Of a stretch of DNA of 64,000 nucleotides, positions 1 through 11,067 are shown piece by piece. Origin of the DNA: Lingula anatina (Eukaryota > Brachiopoda > Lingulata > Lingulida > Lingulidae); contig NW_019773648.1 of NCBI RefSeq assembly GCF_001039355.2, positions 335,055-399,054 on the forward strand. Reading direction: 5' to 3'. A program made the position numbers and the translations under genes. The notes beneath the pieces are model-generated. The model saw nothing but the letters and a program-made list of their open reading frames with translations. It ran no database searches and was not told the DNA's origin. The first letter of the stretch is position 1, and each line of letters starts with the position of its first letter.

Positions 1-477
1 ACTTGTACGAAGACATCAACATTCCAGGTACTAATCCCGGCAGAATCGGGCTTGTCTTTGCCATCACTCCATATAGTGCTGCCACCTGGGCCACTCAGGG
101 ACTGCAGAGACGAGAAAAAACCATGGCTAATTACTACAGGTCATCTATTGCTTCGTTCCTTTGTTTGCTTTGTTCACAACCAAGTTGAGCCAGGATTAAC
201 TGAGCTGCAGCTCAAATATGGAGGATCCCACATGAAAGCAGGCTGCGTAACCCTGCAGAGACGGCGTTCATAGGAGGCAGGGAATCCATTGGGGGATTAC
301 ACAACATGCTTTCAAGTGCGCACCAAATTTGAGCCCTGGCTTAGTTAGGCACCAGATTCAACTTGATTGTGACCTGAACCTTACATAGGTCTCTATACGT
401 AAGTAGACAAGATGAAAGAAATATTTCTTCAGCACACCTGCTTCAAAAACCACATCAGTTTTTGAGTTTCTCTCTCT

Positions 478-526
<49 letters not shown>

Positions 527-747
527 ACAGTTTCATCATGTTTTATTTCTTTATCAACATATATTGGTTTAACTAAATCAGGGTGCTTAAATGATACACT
601 TTCTATCAACCCAACTCCTTTCAAATGTTATGTACTAAGAAATGCACCTTACAGTATGTAAATATATAACTTACCTGTATGCTTGCCTAGATTTACCTGT
701 ATCATCTTTTTACCTGTATATTTACTATGACTTACCTGTATGTTTAC
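1..747. other. Continuing CNOT1 intron / left edge
   Basis: No coding exon was recognised here. It should be the intron after CNOT1 exon 8 on the minus strand. It holds a dispersed repeat fragment around 285-350 (an 'attacacaacatgctttcaagtg' type sequence, related to copies near 14795, 56530 and 58400) and a TA microsatellite. Confidence 0.6.
484..526. repeat. (TA)n microsatellite
   Basis: An uninterrupted TA dinucleotide run of about 17 units followed by a short CACACA. It lies inside the CNOT1 intron. Confidence 0.95.
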
Positions 748-3700
748 CTGATCACCTAGACCTGTAGGTGTTCTCGCCATCATTCCAAGAACACGAGCAA
801 TAGCGCCTGCTGTCAGCTCGCGAGCTCCCACTTGGAGCAACGTGGTGCGGCATTCTTCAACGCTGAAACACACAAAATAAAACGCATCACATTTCATGTG
901 CCAGAAAACAAAAACTAATACTAACAAATGATAAATGTTCGTTTTCCTTATTTCAGTATTAAGGAGTAGAATACTGAATAAATAATTCTCAGCATGCAAA
1001 CTCGGAGGGCTAGGTTTTATTCCCATTCTTTTTCAACTTACATTTCGCTGGAAATATCCATTAATGTAATGAAGTGACTTCATTTTAATACTTAAAACTA
1101 TAAGATTCAAGATAATCTAATTTTCATTCTAGTTTCAGAACATTTTAACCAAGCACAGGAATTCGTCAACTTAGATTTAAAGGAGGCAAAACGGCCGTCC
1201 TTACCTAGCAGTACACCCATATCCAGCTTCCAGTAAAATGTCAGCTAGGGAGCCCTCCATCTGAAACATAAGAATACACTATACAGTATTCACATAACAG
1301 GATATTGGACAATATTCACATAACAGGCAGTATTCACATAACAGAGTTCACATAACAAAGTAATCACATGATAGACAGTATTCAGATAACAGACAGTAGT
1401 CATATTACAGTGTTCGCATAACAAAGAGCACATAACAAATATTATCCACAATTAAATACCAAATTAACAGATTACGCACTGCAGTCCAAATTAAGTTTAA
1501 AAACAATCAAATAAATTGAGAAAGAGTGAAAAATAATATAACTGCCAGTGGTTCATATGCTTAACTGTAAAAGTATACATTCCCCTACACAATGACTTGT
1601 TAAGTGAAACACAATTCTAACACTAAGAATTTATGTTATTCTTTTTAGAAATTATCGTCAAATATATTTCTCAGACCACTGGTAATCCATACCATTGACT
1701 TGGGCATGGTGATGGAGTCTGGGTTCAGTTTCTCCAGAGGTAAGTCCTGTAATTCTGGGTACAGCAGAGGAGAGAGCACAACTGGTACTCGGTCCTTGGG
1801 AAAATCTGGAGAAAAATTAAATTTCAAGAAAAATTATAAATAAATCAATTAATGTATTAGATTCCGAAATAGGGCAAATATTGTACACTCTGCTTATTGT
1901 GTGTACTATTAACAATGTTGTTATGATGCAGAAAATGTCAAAAGAACACTTATCTAGTAAGTTCAATAATGTTAACATGCTTAAGAATTGAATCTGAGGA
2001 AAAACCACGTATGTTTTTAACATGAATAAATTAGTACAATTAATGAAAACGGCAAGTACCTCTTTGTAAACTTTTTATAAAGGCCTCTTTCTGATCTGAG
2101 GATATGTCAAAGCTCTCTCTGTCCTTGGCGAGATGAGTCAGCAAAAAGTGGACAACTTCTACTGCCACCTCCTGTAGACCACTCTCTTGGCTAACACTGG
2201 GATCTGGACACAGCAAGACAAGATTTTGAGTAAAGAAATAACTAAGGGCTCGTTTCAAATAAAACTATCGTTCTATGTAGATCAATCCAACTCTGGGGGG
2301 ACTTTTGCTGAATGTAATCAGACTAGCACGCCTCCTCTCGGCATTGATTAGAATACAGAAAACTGGTGCTAACAAAGTAAGTTCCAGTAATTGATTCAAT
2401 TATTTTTGTTATTTACGACAACTCAATGACTGAGAACAAAAACAACAACAATAACAATCAACTAGAAGATTTACTTACCAGAGTCCAAGTGACACCTGAG
2501 CAAGTCAGGGAATTTCTGTTTCACAAACTGCGCTGCAAACGTTCGGGTATCCGCGACGGAGGAGCTGAGCAGAGCTAAGCCGAAGACCACCTCCTGGACC
2601 TTGGTCAGCTTCAGGAACTTACTCAGTTGAGGCAAGAGATGAGGGGACGCACGTAAGGTCTGGAACGTTAGTGGAGATTAAAGGTTACATGTTATTACAA
2701 TATGGCCATGTTCAGAATAGAAGTTGACGTACTAGCAAGATCCGATTTTAAAAAGTTTATCAAAATTTAGATAGATCTTTCTCAGCAGGGATTCCTGATA
2801 AAGCGCTGCCAATGTATTTCTACCTGTCTTTCCAATTTTGAAAATTTTATCAAAATTATGATTGATCCATCTCAGCAGGCATTCTTGACAAGGCCCAGCC
2901 ATTGTAATCAGCTTAATTGTCTGGCATTCTGTGCACAGCATATGATTTATAAAGCAAATAACCCTAAATGGGACATGAAGCCCACAACATATATCATGAT
3001 ATAGTGAGACAGGTGTTCCACAATGTATTATACATATTAAATAGCACTTATTAAAGCAGAAATGTCAAAGCATGGGCCTACTCACTCCCCTTAATAATCG
3101 GGCCAGTTTAGCCTCTCATCTCAGCAAAACTGAAGCAGTGTTTGTTGGCAAGGTAACATGCAGTAAACTTAATTTAACAGCCAGACATTAAATCTAGAAG
3201 TTATGCAAAGTTTGCTGAACCAGAAGACTTTTTGTAGTACTGACCGCAATTTCACAATGGCTTAAATCCGCCACTGAGTTCAGCATTAAAGACAAATTGA
3301 CTTACTTTTTGCTGGTGCAATGGATTGTCTATAGCAAAGCAAAGTATGGACACAAAGTTAGGCTTGGAAATCAGAGCACTGCTTTCCTGTATCAAATACT
3401 GGGTCTGAAATAGACAGAGAAAGAGGTCTAAAAACTGACAAAAAGTGGAACTAAAATGTGCATTTCATATTCATAGAAAAACAAAATACAGAAATAACAT
3501 AAAATAAGTTATGGTTCAAGTGGAAAGTCAGATAATGAATTTTCTATTATTTAAGTACAGATGCTGCTAACTCAAACAACATATTTTTAACTTAAAGCTC
3601 TGCATCTTTAATATATAAAAACTCTTCTAAAACAATTTATAAATTTTGAAGGACAATAACCATGAAGTACACCCAAGCTCAAGCAAGTTCACTCACTTTA

Positions 3701-4594
3701 GCCAAATGCTGAACATAATGTACATAAGGTAGAGAAAATGCATGGGACATAGAAAAAATGTACTAGTAAGTGAAAATGTCAAAGAAACAGTATTATCCGA
3801 AGACTTAAGTATTTTATCTACAATTTAACTCTAACAAAATTCACACTGGAGAGACAGCAGTAGACAGTGTACCTACCTGGTGAAAATCTTTGTCTTTAAC
3901 AGTACTTTTACCATCCCCACTGAAGTCAACGTGTGAAAAAAGGCACCTGTAAAGATGCCTTTCTGCCTCAGCTCCGTGCTGAGAGACCAGCTACAAAATA
4001 CAAGTTTACCTTCAGATTGGAGAAATGACCTTTCATTCTAGTACAGTTTTGGGAAAAGGAGCCTACATTAATGAATTCTATTCAAAGACCGACCATTCTT
4101 GACACAAAGATAGCTCCACCATACCATACAATGGAAATTCCCTTTGAGATTGAAAGGAGGTGATGTACTAGTGGGTAAATTTTTTCTGATGGTGAAATGA
4201 TTGCAGAGGCTGCTGATCTCAACAACTACATTAGTCATAACCAAGAGGTCATTATTCTCCTAGCGTTAAATTAAGCAACCTATTTGAACCACTATCAATT
4301 TTGATATTAACTTTATTTCATACGTTTATTCTGTTTCAAACTCAACTTCAAAGTGAAAGTGAAGTGTGTTATTTCACAAAATGCAGTGATTTGCTCAGAT
4401 TGGCCGGTCATAGTTCAAACTTATCAAGTCATGACGTAACTTCTTACTTTAAAGGTGCGACATTGTCCCCTTCAAGAAAATGCAATACTTACATGCGATA
4501 TTTCTGATACACTGGATTTGAAATTTTTCTTTGTTAGATTGGCCACCGAATAGCTGATTTGAGACAAGGCAAAAGATAACGAATCTAGATTCAT
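748..4594 (-). CDS. CNOT1: CCR4-NOT complex subunit 1, N-terminal exons (partial)
   Basis: Scaffold subunit of the CCR4-NOT deadenylase, which shortens mRNA poly(A) tails in the cytoplasm. Eight coding exons read on the minus strand: 4594-4493, 3990-3877, 3404-3306, 2659-2479, 2203-2060, 1805-1693, 1260-1205 and 862-748. Every junction has AG/GT sites, and phases are continuous over 924 nt (308 codons). The protein starts [20 protein letters not shown] and contains [43 protein letters not shown] and [14 protein letters not shown]. All of these match the N-terminal HEAT-repeat region of animal CNOT1 in order, without gaps. The start ATG at 4594 agrees with the conserved MNLDSLS start. The rest of this very large protein (over 2000 residues in other animals) lies left of the window. 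Known from the family: the N-terminal part recruits CNOT10/CNOT11. Confidence 0.96.
1283..1440. repeat. Degenerate short tandem repeat in CNOT1 intron
   Basis: About six imperfect copies of a 20-27 bp unit based on 'cagtattcacataacag'. It lies between exons 6 and 7. Confidence 0.7.
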
Positions 4595-5040
4595 AATTCT
4601 GTCATAATACTGTCACGAAAGCCTCAAATTTCTTTGAAGCTCTCTCTCCCCGATCCACGCGTTTCTTGAGTTATTTTTCTCTCCTCGGAATCCAACTACC
4701 GATAGGATAGGCTCCAACATGGGGAAATATTTACAAATTCTTCACAGTTTCTTTGGCATCATGGCGTCAAACTCGCCCCGGCCATGTTGGATTAACTTCG
4801 GCAATTTCCGTTCCGAAGCTCAGTACGTGTTTTACTGTTTAAATAGGGATGATACTATTCCCTATACAACATTTGAATATTATTACTTTGAACGTTGAAC
4901 AAATTCAGTCATAAAACTACAACTTCGATAAATAAAAAACGCGTTTTCTCCGTTTTCACTTCCGGAAAAGTTGTTCGGCAATTTCCGTAATCTTTAGATT
5001 GTGACAGGTGCGCGCCTTCTTCATACGCACAATGGCTTGT
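4595..5040 (-). promoter_or_regulatory. CNOT1 promoter / 5' UTR region
   Basis: This is the region directly upstream of the CNOT1 start codon. It contains GC-richer TATA-less sequence, an ETS-like ACTTCCGG (4958-4965) and two YY1-like ATGGC contexts (4760, 4782 on either strand). The 13-mer CGGCAATTTCCGT occurs twice, at 4799-4811 and 4976-4988. This is the usual make-up of a housekeeping promoter. The binding-site names are inferred from motif resemblance only. Confidence 0.5.
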
Positions 5041-5570
5041 GGTACGACTACGTTTTTCTTCTAATATGTGTAGACTTTTCTTGCGGGTTGTTATTTCATT
5101 TTAATTTTGGTAATGTGAAAAAAAGAAATAAAACGCTCAACAAAATTTTATGAGAGATGTACGAGATTGTTGTATTTCATTTGCCCCTGAACCGAAATAT
5201 TAAATGTCGTATGGTAAAGTAGGCCTATATTTACATGTACCACGTAGCAAAAGGCAGGAAGAACATACACTGTTTTGGCGCGAAAAAAAACTGGTTCTTT
5301 ATTCTTTATCTCACAAACATTAAACTCTACATTTAATCTTCTCATGTCACATTCCAATAGCACGATATATCACACAGATTCGCCTGTTTTTCCACAACTT
5401 TCCATTCTAAGTAATTCGTCAATCTGTTCACATTTCCTTATTTAGTGGTGGCGTGATGTTTTGCGTTCTTGCATACATGTAATATCTATTATTAACCTTC
5501 TTTCCATTACGCTCAATTATCATTCATCAATTTATTGCCTAATTAGGTAGTGGTGAGATAATTGGACTAG
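5041..5570. other. Intergenic, AT-rich
   Basis: No gene or clear repeat was recognised. Short open frames here lack splice or homology support. Confidence 0.5.
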
Positions 5571-5571
5571 G

Positions 5572-5700
5572 TTCAGGGGCGGATCCAGGATTAATTGAAA
5601 GGGGGGGGGGGGGGGGGGGGGGGGGGGGNNNNNNNNNNNNNNNNNNNNNNNNNNNNNNGGGGGGGGGGGGGCGGATGCGAAGCCGACCGTGTTGGGCATC
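5572..5700. mobile_element. Fragment of a hAT-like MITE around a poly-G gap
   Basis: The sequence begins 'caggggcggatccagg', then a long G run, 30 N (5629-5658), more G and 'gcggatgcgaagccgaccg'. The same start and interior recur at 42640-42850 and 46822-47286. The CAGGGGCGGATC end resembles the terminal repeat of hAT-type elements. The gap is a sequencing or assembly failure in the G run. Confidence 0.55.
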
Positions 5701-6115
5701 AAGCCTGCTTCATACGCTGTCTTAACTACGCCTAGTGGCTGATTACAAATTGGGGTTGGGGTTAGTCGGCGACCAGAGGCTGAGGATTTTAGAACCCTCG
5801 GGCAGTCGGTACCTACCCGAAATTACTAATCGACATGATGAAAAACTTTTTTAAAAACTCATAAAGTAGACTACAATTATGTAATAATGTTAATCAAAAT
5901 TATTAAAAGGGTGTTTTCAAGTAATTCTGATAGTTGATTGGCGTTTGTGATGAATTAATGGATTGTTTAAACTTCATTTCAGAAAATTCATTCTAATAAA
6001 TTGCTTACAAGGTCAGCTAACACAGGAGCAGTGAAAAGGTTTAGCAGTAAAGCCTCGATTAAAGCAAGTAAGTTTGAATAGTACACCACGGTCATTTGGG
6101 AGAGTCCGTTCCAAA

Positions 6116-6548
6116 TAAAGGGGTGTTATGTAGGGCGATTCTATTCCATTACACGGGTGGCAGGTGGGGCCATTCCATTGCACACAAGGGGTGTCAGGTG
6201 GGGCGATTCCATTGCACAAAAGGGGTGTTAGGTGGGGCGAGTCCATTGCTCACAAGGGGTGACAGGTGGGGCGAGTCCATTGCACGCAAGGGGTAACAGG
6301 TGGGGCGAGTCCATTGCACAAAAGGGGACAGGTGGGGCGAGTTCATTGCACAAAAGGGTTGGCAGGTGGGACGAGTCCATTGCACAAAAGGGGGTGGCAG
6401 GTGGGACGACTTCATTGCACAAAAGGGGTGACAGGTGGGGCGAGTCCATTGCACAAAAAGGGGTGCCAGGTGGGGCAAGTCCATTGCATGAAAGGGGTGA
6501 CAGGTGGGGTGAGTCCATTGCATAAGGAGGGGAGACAGGTAGGGCAAG
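6116..6548. repeat. 34-bp minisatellite, about 12-13 copies
   Basis: Tandem copies of a 34-bp unit (GGGGTGACAGGTGGGGCGAG followed by TCCATTGCACAAAA) with point changes and an occasional missing base. Long open frames appear on both strands because the unit rarely forms a stop. Their peptides are repeats of the unit itself, so they are not taken as genes. Confidence 0.93.
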
Positions 6549-7030
6549 TCTGCGAATTCTAATTATCCCAATTTGGTTCAGAGAACAGGAATTGAAGAAA
6601 TTGTTCTGTTTTACTCTCAGAAATGAAATTTTTTGGCCAATTTCAGTCAAAACCGTCAAAATGGGACCCTCCCTATATAAGAAAATATAGGAAAAATTGT
6701 ATCCAAATTAGTTAGTTTCATATGCTATAGAACAAAAATCTCGTGAATTTTTTAAAAACCAGGATTGCAAATTTACAGATATTTTATTTCAGTGCGCTAA
6801 AACAGCTTGGAGGGGTTATTTATAAAATACTGGTCATTTTACAACAATTTAAAATTTAGGTACCACAGAAAACAGTCAACCACATAAACATTGATATTAT
6901 TTACAGATCAGATTAAATTTTTAAGTCCTCAAACACTAAAAATAACTCATTTTTCATTATGATTACTACTATCCTTATCATAATAATTTCATAACAAAGT
7001 GAAAAATAAAACGCCAAATTACAAAAAGTT
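6549..7030. other. Intergenic, AT-rich
   Basis: No coding or repeat feature was recognised. It lies 3' of the small minus-strand gene candidate, whose polyadenylation signal is at 7031-7036. Confidence 0.5.
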
Positions 7031-7036
7031 TTTATT
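7031..7036 (-). terminator. AATAAA polyadenylation signal
   Basis: A minus-strand AATAAA about 65 nt downstream of the stop codon of the small two-exon gene candidate. It is correctly placed for a 3' UTR. Confidence 0.5.
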
Positions 7037-7099
7037 GAGTTTTCATAATGATATAATAGATATATAAAGGAGCGTGGGTTCCTCTGTGTGAAACAAAGG

Positions 7100-8104
7100 C
7101 TAGAGTTCATAGGTTGCTTTCAGGCGGATGATCTGCAGAATCTCGTCGAGCTCCTGAAAAGATAAACAATGTTTACAACTTTGAACTAACCAGACAAGCT
7201 CTGTACATTATAATAATGCATGTAATATAACAGGCCAGAGGGCACATGTAAATGGAATGGCGTATACGTTTATTAACTGTAGTCTGATGCTCAGGTTCAG
7301 CTAGCGTAAAACCAAAATTATGATCTGGAATTAGTTAATGATATCACTATTTGAGGCTTCTTGTTAAACAAGTAACATTGATAGCACAACCCGTTTCATT
7401 TGCAGGGTGGTTGAGGTTATTGCTACGACCGTTAATATATTCCCCTTGATATCAAAAGTTATGTTGTAGCCTACATGTTGACGCACTTCAGAGAAAGAGA
7501 TCATTTACAAATTCTCTTCGAAAATTATAACAAATATATTGCACGTATGTGATAAGTTTACAGAGAACCGTGTAATGGATGGACAACACACGGCACAATG
7601 GAGACGACAGGCTGTGTAAAAATACATCTGTGAATCATTGTGCAATGAACACTCGAAATCCTTGGATCAGAAGCTCAGAACGGTGACAAGCATCATCCAA
7701 TTAATAAATTTGGGTGGTAATACTTACATTTAACACACGACATTTTAAATTAGGTCAAAATATTCAAAATTAATTGTCAAGGCCGGGGCACACAAAATGT
7801 TCAAACAGAGGGTTCTAAAGTAGAAAGGATTTCAAGCAAACATAAGTTATCATCAAAAGTCAGATGAATGCGCCGTTTATTCTGAACATTTGGAGTCCAA
7901 TAATTTCTACCATTCTGAGTGACATACTAGTAACAATGAGAATATAGTATAAGGATTCATGTCATAAATATTTTCCGTAAATATTTTTCTCATGCTTTTG
8001 CGCCTTTATTATTTAATGGCTGTGGTTGATGAAGAAATAGTGATACTCACAAATACATATTTCCTTCCACGCCTTATAAAAGCTCGACCTTCTAACTGCA
8101 CCAT
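7100..8104 (-). CDS. Putative two-exon small protein, 35 aa
   Basis: Not recognised. On the minus strand, exon 8104-8051 opens with ATG GTG and gives MVQLEGRAFIRRGRKYVF. It ends exactly at a phase-0 donor GTGAGTATC. After an 897-nt intron with a good pyrimidine tract and CAG acceptor, exon 7153-7100 continues ELDEILQ and ends LKATYEL followed by TAG. Both exons are 54 nt. An AATAAA follows at 7031-7036. The peptide is basic in the first half and amphipathic (EILQIIRLKA) in the second, with no signal or membrane segment. It could be the whole protein, or the last two exons of a longer one if the ATG is internal. Against it: the short length and an opposing open frame on the plus strand of the last exon. 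Function unknown. Confidence 0.45.
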
Positions 8105-8519
8105 GCATAGTGTTGCGTCTAGGTCTACACCCGACTCTGTCTAACTGCCAAGTGAGCATTCGGGAAGACAGCTCGCACTACGATGAACAACTTTTGTTAT
8201 GCAAATACTAACAGGTATAGCTCATTTTAGGTGAGAGGTCACATGCGGTACTCTACAAGTCCAAAAGTGTCTAACTGCGCCTACTACACATGTAGCCCAG
8301 GTGTAACAGGAATGGGGGTCCGCTAGGAACCGTAGTCCGCTTCCCATTACTTTATACAGGTGACATTGGTCCATTTACTAACCTCAATACTCCAACTAAC
8401 CCTAACATGTACTTAGCATATGGGAGCCCGGACTTCCATTCTTAGGACTTCCATTCCAGTTACACCTGTTTCCCCTATGTGAAAATTATTCTGAAAAATC
8501 AGCAATGAGTGTCTTTCTT
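8105..8519. other. Possible 5' flank of the small gene candidate
   Basis: This is intergenic, with nothing else recognised. If the 35-residue ORF is complete, its promoter and 5' UTR would lie here. Confidence 0.3.
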
Positions 8520-8525
8520 TACACA

Positions 8526-8561
<36 letters not shown>
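8520..8561. repeat. (CA)n microsatellite
   Basis: An almost pure CA dinucleotide run of about 20 units. Confidence 0.95.
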
Positions 8562-8563
<2 letters not shown>

Positions 8564-8875
8564 CTGTTTATGTTGTTGTTGTCGGTCGCTGCAACAATGA
8601 TAGAGCGTGCGGCGTAATACATGCGCGCTCGTACGTTTTTACAATGCACATTCCTCTTTGTGACATTGTTAACAAAATTAGGTGTTGTATTGGCTCACCA
8701 GAAGTTGGAGGCAGCTAACAGTTATCAAAAACAAAGGTAACGTATGAATCGACGGATATCAAACGTATGCTTCTACAATGCAAGTTACACTTTGTAATTC
8801 TTTCATAAATTCATATTTGTGCTGAGACTGAGAATCTAGGGGTAAAATTGTAGAACGAATGTCGCTTGTCTTTCT

Positions 8876-8876
8876 C

Positions 8877-8922
<46 letters not shown>
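8876..8922. repeat. (AAT)n microsatellite
   Basis: A pure AAT trinucleotide run of about 15 units. Confidence 0.95.
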
Positions 8923-9264
8923 TAGTTGTGTTTCAGATTTAAACTGATTTTAGTATTCGCCTTTACAAACAAAGTGAGGTAAAATATGAAGAGAGTCAAC
9001 TAAGTACACCGTTGTATAAATATGGAAATAAATAACACAATAACATAGGTGTAAAAAGGGTGACTCGGTTAACATTAATACTAATAAATACTAACTTCAG
9101 TAACAATACTTTATACACGTAAAACAAAGGCTGGTATAAATTTAGGTCCTCGTTCCTTTGCTGCCTTTTTGAGTGCAAAATAAACATTTTTACTTTTGTG
9201 CCAAACCTGCAGCCGGACAATTTCACGTTAACGTTAGGGTTCCTGTAGTCTTTATGTATATTGT

Positions 9265-9484
9265 TTAAGCCCCCTTTACACTGGACGACGTCCTTTCAGC
9301 GTCCAGCAGTACGGCCCCATTTGAGAGTTAAAAAAATTATAATACTTTACGTGCCGACAACTGGCCGATCATTGAGCATCCATTCTGATACAAAATCAAT
9401 GCTCGTGCCTCCTTATTAAGACCACAGCGATGCCAAATTTCATGGTCGCAGAAAGGACGCCGTCCAATGTGAAGGGGGTATTAA
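9265..9484. mobile_element. TTAA-flanked MITE, family 1 (212 bp)
   Basis: Inverted ends: left GCCCCCTTTACACTGGACGA, right 'cgtccaatgtgaaggggg'. The element has an exact TTAA on each side (9265-9268, 9481-9484). A diverged second copy at about 59848-60058 also abuts TTAA on its right. A TTAA target duplication is typical of piggyBac-type transposition. There is no coding capacity. Confidence 0.75.
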
Positions 9485-9816
9485 CAGTTGACAGTCATCA
9501 CAGTAAGCAAAATTCTGCTTTCGTAAGAAATTTTAATTTTATAGAATTTTAAAATATAGGATTTTTAAAACATTTTTCGTGTGTTCAGATTTGTGCTCAG
9601 ACTGGGAATAATCTTTGGGTAAAATTGTAGAATCAGTGTGGATTATGACGATGTCACTTCTGTTTTTCTTTTAAGAAAAAAGTTATTATACAGTTTTATT
9701 GACATTTTTGGTCTCAGAAATCCAAATGAATCAACTGTGTGACAATAGTAGGAATACTGATATTGAAATATATCAACTCAAAGATGCAACACAGTTTATT
9801 CACTGCTTATTCAAGC

Positions 9817-9970
9817 CAGGCCCGTAGCCAGGGGGGTTCGGGGGGTTCGAAAGAACCCCCCTTTGCTAGGAAAAGGTCCACTTTGGGTAAAATTACATGA
9901 ATTTGTTATGGGAAAAGGTCCACTTTTTCAGAAAAAGAACCCCCTTTTGAAATTAGTGGCTACGGGCCTG
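9817..9970. mobile_element. 154-bp MITE with CAGGCCCGTAGCCA ends
   Basis: The termini CAGGCCCGTAGCCA and TGGCTACGGGCCTG are perfect inverted repeats of 14 bp. CAAGC is directly repeated on both flanks. The interior is G/C-rich with an 'aacccccct' palindrome. The CAGG start suggests a hAT-like non-autonomous element. Half-copies of the same end occur near 19163 and 22459. Confidence 0.75.
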
Positions 9971-10184
9971 CAAGCTGAAAAAATACAAGTGAATGTAGGC
10001 ATAATTACCAATCCACTATTACCTTGACTACATTGGTTACATATGTTTAGTCTCACTTCTTCCTGTTTATTTTGTAATATCTGTTGCGGGAGTAAATCTA
10101 GATAACATGTACCGATTAGTAAATCTATACCTTCATTGGGTCATTGGCACTCGGACCACAAATTACGCAAATAACATCAACGGC

Positions 10185-10257
10185 GGTTCAATAGTGTAGT
10201 GGCTATCACGCTCGCCTCACACGCGAGAGGTCCTGGGTTCGAACCCCAGTTGAACCA
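10185..10257 (+). tRNA. tRNA-Val (CAC)
   Basis: 73-nt gene with acceptor stem GGTTCAA/TTGAACC and discriminator A. It has an intact D arm, anticodon stem CTCGC/GCGAG with loop CTCACAC (anticodon CAC, Val), and T arm CTGGG-TTCGAAC-CCCAG with a perfect B box. Two near-identical genes lie at 20528 and 23646. Flanking sequence is not shared with them beyond the gene itself. Confidence 0.95.
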
Positions 10258-10647
10258 CACTGTTTTTTGTGAAGTTTTTCTCTAATTTCACAAGCAAGCA
10301 TTAATTTTTCCTAATAGGCTGTATAGTAGAGGGAAAGTGTTCGTCGAAAAGTTAACCAAATCGGGCAATATCTAGCCCTGCACCTGTGTTAAATATTCAG
10401 CTGTTGATGATATGTTTAGAGAATATATATATTTGTTCAGTCATAAATTGACAGCACAATTACAAATTAGAGAATGATAATGCACCAATTGTATTGCTGT
10501 TGATATATTATATTGTACAAGATCATGATAATCTATGTACCAGTACAGAAATGAATTGAACACAATATATTTTATAGTCACCTGTTGGGCGAAGAGAGAT
10601 AAGGTTTGTGGTTATTTGTGATCGGTTCGTATGTTATTTTAAGACTA

Positions 10648-10890
10648 GGTTCCCATCCCCAGATCGATCTAACAGGATCGGTCCATCTCCACGGTGTGGC
10701 TCGCTAAATTGCTTTAAACTCATATGTGACTTGGGTGTCTAGCACGCCTGCTAAAATTGCTAAACGATAGTTAATTACCCCCTATCAGCGTCAGTAGGCG
10801 TGACAGACATCTAAGCCGTATAAGTTAATTGCACTTAAGCGAGAATCCCCTTGGAGATAGTTCGATCCAAAGTTAGTACGATGGTCTCTG
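10648..10890. mobile_element. MITE with GATCGATC ends (divergent copy)
   Basis: It starts 'ggttcccatccccagatcgatctaa' (about 10648) and ends with the rough inverse near 10860-10890. Inside are 'gctaaattg' and 'tgcacttaagcgagaatcccc', shared with the elements at 44682-44896, 56845-57115 and 58456-58670. No coding capacity. The boundaries are approximate. Confidence 0.55.
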
Positions 10891-11067
10891 GAAATGGTCT
10901 CAAAGTGTACTGTTTGTTTAAGAGACAAAATTGTCAAAGAACTCGCCGTTCTTTGTTCTTCAGAGCCTCCCCCCCCTTTCAGGCTTGATTTCACAACGGA
11001 TGGTTTATAAACATGAAGACTTAATTTATTTTTGCTTAGTAAATCCGTACCTGCCCAACTACCATAT

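Noticed and set aside
6194-6659. Open frames of up to 143 codons on both strands at 6.1-6.7 kb
   Set aside because: They are translations of the 34-bp minisatellite plus flank; no splice, start or homology support.
7110-7159. Plus-strand terminal-exon reading (CTTTCAG acceptor, then ADDLQNLVELLKR and stop)
   Set aside because: The minus-strand reading of the same bases has the better pyrimidine tract, an in-phase partner exon and a following AATAAA. The plus reading has no phase-compatible partner.
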